From NCBI GenBank assembly GCA_016840025.1, contig JAEOTF010000197.1:1-20028 (forward strand): a stretch of DNA of 20,028 nucleotides. Reading direction: 5' to 3'. Of this stretch, positions 15,812-20,028 are shown one piece after another. The first letter of the stretch is position 1, and every line of letters begins with the position of its first letter. Made by a program: the position numbers and the translations under genes. The DNA comes from Candidatus Hodarchaeota archaeon. Its GTDB lineage: Archaea; Asgardarchaeota; Heimdallarchaeia; Hodarchaeales; YT1-039. The notes beneath the pieces are model-generated. The model was given only the letters and a program-made list of their open reading frames with translations. It did no database searches and had not been told where the DNA came from.

Positions 15812-17278
15812 CTATATATCATCTATTGGAAACATGGGTCTTGAAATATGGGTCCATTTGAATCGTTTTAAGTTTGGACTAGCCTGTCCTAAAGCATCCA
15901 CTTCGATTATTTCTGTAGCAAAGGGTCGGTAGTTAGGCTCCATGTGCATTGCAAACGTTTTGACGACGAGTATTTTTTTTCTGGAAGGCTCTATTCCATG
16001 GCGGCGAAATATTTCGGGATCAACAGGATTGTAGGTGTTTTCAGTGATTATAATTTCTATCCCATTTGTTTCTACTGCAACTGTTCTTCCAATCTGCATC
16101 TCAAATCCACCATAAAGTGGTCCTAAATGCAAAAAAGATCCATCAGTGATTGTTTTTACCTTAGTTGTTAGAGTTATAGGACCCCCACTATATTTTGGAT
16201 CCTTTCCACCCAACTTCAAGTCTACTTGTTTACCTACTCCTAAAGAAATACATTTCTCTACTGCTTCAGCGTCATGAATCACTGCAAAGCCAACACCTTT
16301 GACGTTGTACTCTATCAAAGTTTTCAGGATTTCGGTGGAATCTTCTGTAGTACCATCACCTGGATTATCAGCTACATCAGCAAGAATCACAGGTCCTTTT
16401 TCAGCGTGAATAGCCCTGTCAACTGCTTCCTCAGTGGAAGTTAGTGAGGGAATAAATTCCTGTCGAACTTCCCATAATTTCTGGGAAAGCCGTCTTGCCA
16501 ATTGTTCTGCCAGTTTCTGATCTTTATCTACAACAGTTAAAACACTCATGCCAGCTTTAGGGATATCACACCATGGAAATCCACCAGCAATATTTACGTT
16601 AATAACACGGGTATCTTTTTCCATCTCAAATGCAAGATTGAATAATTCTACCATTGGACCCGAATGAGGGGGATTCATATGAAGCGTGGGTGGAAGCATA
16701 CCTGGTTTTTCTAATGCCATAACTGGTTCAAGTTCTCCTTTCACAATCTTATATAAGACCTGTGTTGCTTCTCGACCTCTATCATAAGAATCTAGATGGG
16801 GATTCTCGTTATTTACAAAAAAAGCATCAGCATTTCGTATCATTCGTTCACTAAGGTTTGCATGCATATCTAATGTGCAAACAATTGGAATGTTTTTACC
16901 TATTTTTTCACGAACTAAAGAAAGAATCTCTCCCTCAGGATCTAATGAATTTTCAGCCACCATTCCTCCATGTAGACATAAAATAACACCATCCACCTTA
17001 TCAACGTGTTCTAATCCCTCTAAAAGAGTAGTAGTGAAGTAGTTAAAGGCTTCACTATCAACAACACCATAAGGATTAGCGAATGCAGCAATCGTAGGAT
17101 GTAACTGAATGTCTAACTCATGAGCAGTATCTATTACTCCTCCAAGAAAACCTGATGAAGGACCTTCACTCTCCGATATTATCTTGTCCCCAATTTCTAT
17201 ATGGAAATGATCTAAAGTCGTTTTAGATGGGCAGAAGGTATTTGATTCGTGAAAAATCGCACCAATTGCAAATTTCAT
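15812..17278 (-). CDS. M81 family (MlrC-type) metallopeptidase
   Basis: A member of the family founded by MlrC of microcystin degradation. Archaeal and bacterial relatives are thought to be zinc peptidases acting on short or unusual peptides; in most cases the substrate is unknown. Numbering from ATG 17278: the N terminus MKFAIGAIFHESNTF carries HESNTF (10-15), LHGG is at 102-105, LDMHAN (136-141) offers metal-binding Asp and His, and DVADNPGDGTTED (301-313) is the C-terminal hallmark. Length (488) is normal. A TTG at 17293 would add five residues; ATG is preferred because the family usually begins right before this strand. No signal peptide, so cytoplasmic. The convergent importer operon may deliver its peptide or amino-acid substrates, but that is only a neighbourhood argument. 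Confidence 0.88.
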   Translation of the reverse strand: MKFAIGAIFHESNTFCPSKTTLDHFHIEIGDKIISESEGPSSGFLGGVIDTAHELDIQLHPTIAAFANPYGVVDSEAFNYFTTTLLEGLEHVDKVDGVILCLHGGMVAENSLDPEGEILSLVREKIGKNIPIVCTLDMHANLSERMIRNADAFFVNNENPHLDSYDRGREATQVLYKIVKGELEPVMALEKPGMLPPTLHMNPPHSGPMVELFNLAFEMEKDTRVINVNIAGGFPWCDIPKAGMSVLTVVDKDQKLAEQLARRLSQKLWEVRQEFIPSLTSTEEAVDRAIHAEKGPVILADVADNPGDGTTEDSTEILKTLIEYNVKGVGFAVIHDAEAVEKCISLGVGKQVDLKLGGKDPKYSGGPITLTTKVKTITDGSFLHLGPLYGGFEMQIGRTVAVETNGIEIIITENTYNPVDPEIFRRHGIEPSRKKILVVKTFAMHMEPNYRPFATEIIEVDALGQASPNLKRFKWTHISRPMFPIDDI

Positions 17279-17293
17279 GAGTTTTCTGTTCAA

Positions 17294-17452
17294 ACTAATG
17301 GTTTAAATTTTTGCTAATTTTCCTAATTATTACATTTTTCATCTATATTAATACAAATCTTCATTAATTCATCTGATATGCCCATATACCGAAGATTGGG
17401 CATGAAGAAAGAGAAACAATTATGAATAAGCTCAATCCTTGAAAGTGATCAC
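17294..17452. promoter_or_regulatory. Divergent promoter region with 7-bp inverted repeat
   Basis: AT-rich gap between the M81 gene and the sugar dehydrogenase gene. An inverted repeat ATGCCCA...TGGGCAT (17378-17384 and 17397-17403, 12-nt spacer) lies about 50 nt ahead of the TTG at 17453, and CATATA inside it may be the TATA box. It could be an operator or a short hairpin. AAGTGATC at 17442-17449 is the ribosome site of the plus gene. Confidence 0.4.
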
Positions 17453-18730
17453 TTGGTAAGTAAAAAAGCATTTTATCAACTATCATTGATATTTACTTTA
17501 TTTCTTGGTATATTATTTATTATGCCTGGATTCGCAGCCCCTCTAGAGTCCTATCAATTAGAAGAAGCATATCCGAATTTATCATTCACTAACCCTGTAG
17601 ATTTTCAAGCATATAATGGCACTACTGATGTTTTTGTGGTGGAACAAGCGGGGATTATAAAACGATTCAATAATTCACCTACAGTAGATAGTTATACAGT
17701 GTTTCTAGATATTACTGAGGATGTGTATTCGGGTGGTGAACGGGGTCTCTTAGGTTTAGCTTTCCACCCCAATTTTACATCTAATGGATTATTCTATGTA
17801 TATTATACCGTTTCAGACCCTCGTCCAACCGTAGATTCCCGATCAATTGTAGCTCAGTTTAATGTGAGCCAAACTGATCCTTTGATTGCAGACCCGCAGA
17901 CCAAAATGATTATTATGGAGATAGATCAGCCTTATGGTAATCATAATGCTGGTCAGATCGATTTTGGACCTGACAACTATCTGTATATTGCATTAGGTGA
18001 TGGTGGATCTGGAGGTGATCCATTAAATAATGGACAAAATCGAGCGACTTTATTGGGGTCTATTTTACGTATTGACATCGATAATTCTACAGATGGAAAA
18101 AATTATAGTATCCCAGTAGATAATCCCTTTGTAGGAAATTCAGAAGGCTATAGAGAAGAGATTTATGCCTATGGACTTCGAAATCCTTGGCGATTTAGCT
18201 TTGACACCGACATGGACAGGCTATGGGTTGGGGATGTAGGGCAAAGTGAGTACGAAGAAGTTGACATAATAGAGAAAGGGAAAAATTATGGGTGGAAAAT
18301 CATGGAAGGAGAGCACTGTTACAGTCCTTCAGCTGGTTGTAACACAACAGGTCTCGAATTACCTATCATTGAATATTCCCATAGTGTTGGAAACTCCATT
18401 ACAGGAGGATATGTCTATCGTGGTGAGGCAATTCCTTCTTTGGTTGGTAAATACATTTATGGGGATTATGGTTCAGGACGGATTTGGGCTTTGGAATATG
18501 ATGGGATGAATGACCCTATAAATACGGAGTTAATGCTATCAGGGAAAGCGATCTCTTCATTTGGCACTGATGCAGAAAATAATCTATATGTTTTGCATTA
18601 CTTTGGAGAGATCTATCTATTAACTTCAGAAATCACCGTTAATGAAGTAATTTCTAATGGTTTACCTGCTTTTCTATTCATAAGTGTCCTTATATGTGTC
18701 TTAGGGATCATTATATGGCGTAGAAAATGA
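17453..18730 (+). CDS. Exported PQQ-type glucose/sorbosone dehydrogenase, membrane-anchored
   Basis: A six-bladed beta-propeller sugar dehydrogenase (GSDH family, as in soluble aldose dehydrogenase YliI), expected to oxidise aldoses outside the cell with PQQ. Residues 1-29 are a signal peptide with a cleavage region near GFAAP. Family motifs are GGERGLLGLAFHPNF (94-108), the likely catalytic His164 in NHNAGQIDFGPDNYLYIALGDGG, GLRNPWRFSFD (241-251), VGDVGQSEYEEVD (259-271), KNYGWKIMEG and GDYGSGRIWAL. Cys289 and Cys296 flank a loop as in close relatives and may form a disulfide. A C-terminal helix (about 402-421) with RRK after it anchors the enzyme on the outer face. The start is TTG, supported by AAGTGATC 4 nt upstream. 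Several N-x-S/T sites are present. No PQQ-synthesis gene is visible here, so the cofactor source is unknown. Confidence 0.9.
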   Translation: MVSKKAFYQLSLIFTLFLGILFIMPGFAAPLESYQLEEAYPNLSFTNPVDFQAYNGTTDVFVVEQAGIIKRFNNSPTVDSYTVFLDITEDVYSGGERGLLGLAFHPNFTSNGLFYVYYTVSDPRPTVDSRSIVAQFNVSQTDPLIADPQTKMIIMEIDQPYGNHNAGQIDFGPDNYLYIALGDGGSGGDPLNNGQNRATLLGSILRIDIDNSTDGKNYSIPVDNPFVGNSEGYREEIYAYGLRNPWRFSFDTDMDRLWVGDVGQSEYEEVDIIEKGKNYGWKIMEGEHCYSPSAGCNTTGLELPIIEYSHSVGNSITGGYVYRGEAIPSLVGKYIYGDYGSGRIWALEYDGMNDPINTELMLSGKAISSFGTDAENNLYVLHYFGEIYLLTSEITVNEVISNGLPAFLFISVLICVLGIIIWRRK

Positions 18731-18757
18731 GCAGTATCACGTAATCCTAAAGAGAGT

Positions 18758-18786
18758 ATTTTTTTATTTTTTTCTTAATTTTTTAA
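18758..18786 (+). terminator. T-tract terminator after the sugar dehydrogenase gene
   Basis: Three successive T runs (ATTTTTTTATTTTTTTC, then AATTTTTTAATTG) in the 61-nt gap between convergent genes, without a hairpin, typical of archaeal termination. Confidence 0.6.
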
Positions 18787-18791
18787 TTGTT

Positions 18792-19616
18792 TTACCTTTT
18801 TCTAATCTCTACTCTTTCTATAATGAAGAAGCTAATCACGAATAATAAACAAGATAAAACGATTAGAATACTGAAATTGGGTAAAATTTTCTCAGTTGCT
18901 GAAGTTACAAAAATCTCAACCAATGGGCGGGTCTCAAAAATTGAAAAATCTCTTAAAATTTCAAGATCTGGATTTAAGCTGCCAAAAACTTGGAAAAGAT
19001 ACGAAATAATATAGATTACACCTGTTAGTATTAGACTATGCTTAATATCGACTAATATTAGACTAAAAAATAATGTAAATGACATGGCTGTCAGAAAGAA
19101 TACATAATCAAGTGTAACAACACTAATTGTGTCTAATAAAGGAAAATTGATATTAAAAAAGAGAAAGGTTAAAGAAATTCCTAAGAAAGTAGATAAAGGT
19201 ATCATTAATAGCTCCAGTGCTGCTGAGACATATCGGATTACTAAAACCTCTCGTCTGGAGACAGGTGCTGTCAGGAGATGGTCAGCTGTACCTTGAGTGA
19301 TTTCATTAGCGAAGATTTGAATTCCCAAGTATAGCGCAAACGGAATTCCGATCCACCAACTGATACTAAACCATCCCATGGCAAACCATCCCTGAAGAGT
19401 AGATAAATTGATCAAAGAACCAAGGAACCCTTGCCAGACGGGATTTTCTAAAAGTTCGTCAAACCCTTGAAGCTGGTTGGGATCATCAGCTGGGAATGTT
19501 ATGCCAACGAGGAAAACTGTAAAAAAAATACCTATAAAAAGCCCTATAAGGAGCCAGCGATCTTTTTTTATAGGTTTGATAAACAGGTTAACATGTGTTT
19601 TATTGATAAATGACAT
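18792..19616 (-). CDS. ABC-2 type transporter permease
   Basis: Membrane subunit of an ABC-2 (DrrB/NatB-like) transporter; such pairs export lipids, ions or drugs, and the substrate here is unknown. From ATG 19616 it is 274 residues with about six hydrophobic segments: 21-42, 75-101, 124-142, 155-175, 182-200 and 250-267. Between helices 2 and 3 lies IFANEITQGTADHLLTAPVSRREVLVIRY, the conserved ABC-2 loop ('E...GT...LL..P.SR...'). The start is chosen because GGAGAGGCGG lies 9-18 nt upstream and because the sequence before it is clearly the end of an ATPase. No stop separates the two, so the frame runs in from the ATPase remnant as far as 19916. Convergent with the sugar dehydrogenase gene. 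Confidence 0.8.
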   Translation of the reverse strand: MSFINKTHVNLFIKPIKKDRWLLIGLFIGIFFTVFLVGITFPADDPNQLQGFDELLENPVWQGFLGSLINLSTLQGWFAMGWFSISWWIGIPFALYLGIQIFANEITQGTADHLLTAPVSRREVLVIRYVSAALELLMIPLSTFLGISLTFLFFNINFPLLDTISVVTLDYVFFLTAMSFTLFFSLILVDIKHSLILTGVIYIISYLFQVFGSLNPDLEILRDFSIFETRPLVEIFVTSATEKILPNFSILIVLSCLLFVISFFIIERVEIRKR

Positions 19617-20028
19617 ATAAATCCGCCTCTCCTTGCTTCCAGCATATTCATAGTATTGTAAAAAAATTTCTTCAAGTGTTGGGCTTTTAATAGTAATATC
19701 AGAGATTTTTTCAAATTCTCCAAGGATTTGTATTAGTTTCTCATAATCTCCAGAATATCGAAATTCAACTGTATCTCCCAAGATCCTAATATCTCCGATT
19801 TCCTTTTCCTGATGTAATTTACTCCTCCATTCCTCACTTGATTCGTCAACTTGAAGATACACATGTTTTAACCGAATGTTTACTAAATTCTCAATTTTAT
19901 CCCTGTACTCAGGGTTTTAATAGGACGGTCTAATTTGATATTACTGAACTTCTCGATCAATTCCTGTTGATATTTTATTGATTTTCCATGAAATGAGAGA
20001 AAAAAATCAAGGTGTTCCTGCCCATTCA
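19617..20028 (-). pseudogene. Broken DrrA-type ABC ATPase, Walker B region missing (partial at right edge)
   Basis: Two pieces of one ATPase lie in different frames. The first, 20026-19883, reads NGQEHLDFFLSFHG... and ends LDRPIKTLSTGIKLRI followed by two stops; 'G-R/Q-E-x-L-x-F' and 'L-D-x-x-I-K-T-L-S-x-G-x-K' are the stretch up to and including the ABC signature. The second, open from 19916, reads ...IRLKHVYLQVDESSEEW... to SPTLEEIFLQYYEYAG, the C-terminal domain of DrrA-type ATPases, and runs in frame into the permease. The stretch that should lie between (Walker B, D-loop, switch His, roughly 75-80 residues) is absent from the DNA, so a simple frameshift cannot explain it: an out-of-frame deletion of about 230 nt is inferred. 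Walker A would be beyond the right edge. A sequence assembly error is the main alternative. Confidence 0.65.

Noticed and set aside
18787..19014. Plus-strand 75-codon open frame after the sugar dehydrogenase gene
   Set aside because: It lies opposite the permease C terminus, right after a T-tract terminator, and its Lys-rich content reflects the reverse of hydrophobic codons.

Overview
The window looks archaeal and AT-rich. The signs are a geranylgeranyl-reductase-type flavoprotein (archaeal ether-lipid family), TATA-like boxes about 24-28 nt ahead of several start codons (leaderless style), T-tract terminators without hairpins, and exported proteins held by a C-terminal membrane helix after a Thr/Ser/Glu linker. 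An Asgard-type archaeon is my guess from the overall gene style. No marker gene in the window settles the lineage.

Layout. (1) 1-865, minus: a partial gene for a Cys-rich acidic protein carrying two copies of a Cys4 module, divergent from (2) 975-2294, a subtilisin-family protease with a C-terminal membrane helix and no signal peptide. (3) 5041-2359, minus: an apparent three-gene operon of a CruF-like membrane protein, a GGR-family reductase and a small unknown protein. (4) 5622-6159: a divergent ribbon-helix-helix / PIN pair around a single central TATA-like box. (5) 6246-7349: a protein resembling CrtC/AttH-type carotenoid hydratases. (6) 9103-7358, minus: a fatty-acyl-CoA synthetase. (7) 9452-15779: a complete branched-chain amino-acid-type ABC importer in the order binding protein, LivH, LivM, LivG, LivF. 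(8) 17278-15812, minus: an M81/MlrC-type metallopeptidase, divergent from (9) 17453-18730, an exported, membrane-anchored PQQ-type sugar dehydrogenase. (10) 20028-18792, minus: an ABC-2 permease behind a broken DrrA-type ATPase that lacks Walker B.

How it works together. The importer is the one clearly complete system: a surface-anchored receptor, two unusually large permease subunits and two ATPases. A T-tract after the receptor gene could let it be made in excess. The acyl-CoA synthetase, GGR protein, CruF-like protein and CrtC-like protein could all act on lipids or isoprenoids, but they are not one transcription unit.

The strongest unexplained items are the duplicated CX11CX19CX(9-10)C protein, the shared-promoter RHH/PIN pair, and the ABC ATPase whose reading frame stops right after its signature motif. 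No rRNA, tRNA, CRISPR array or insertion sequence was seen.
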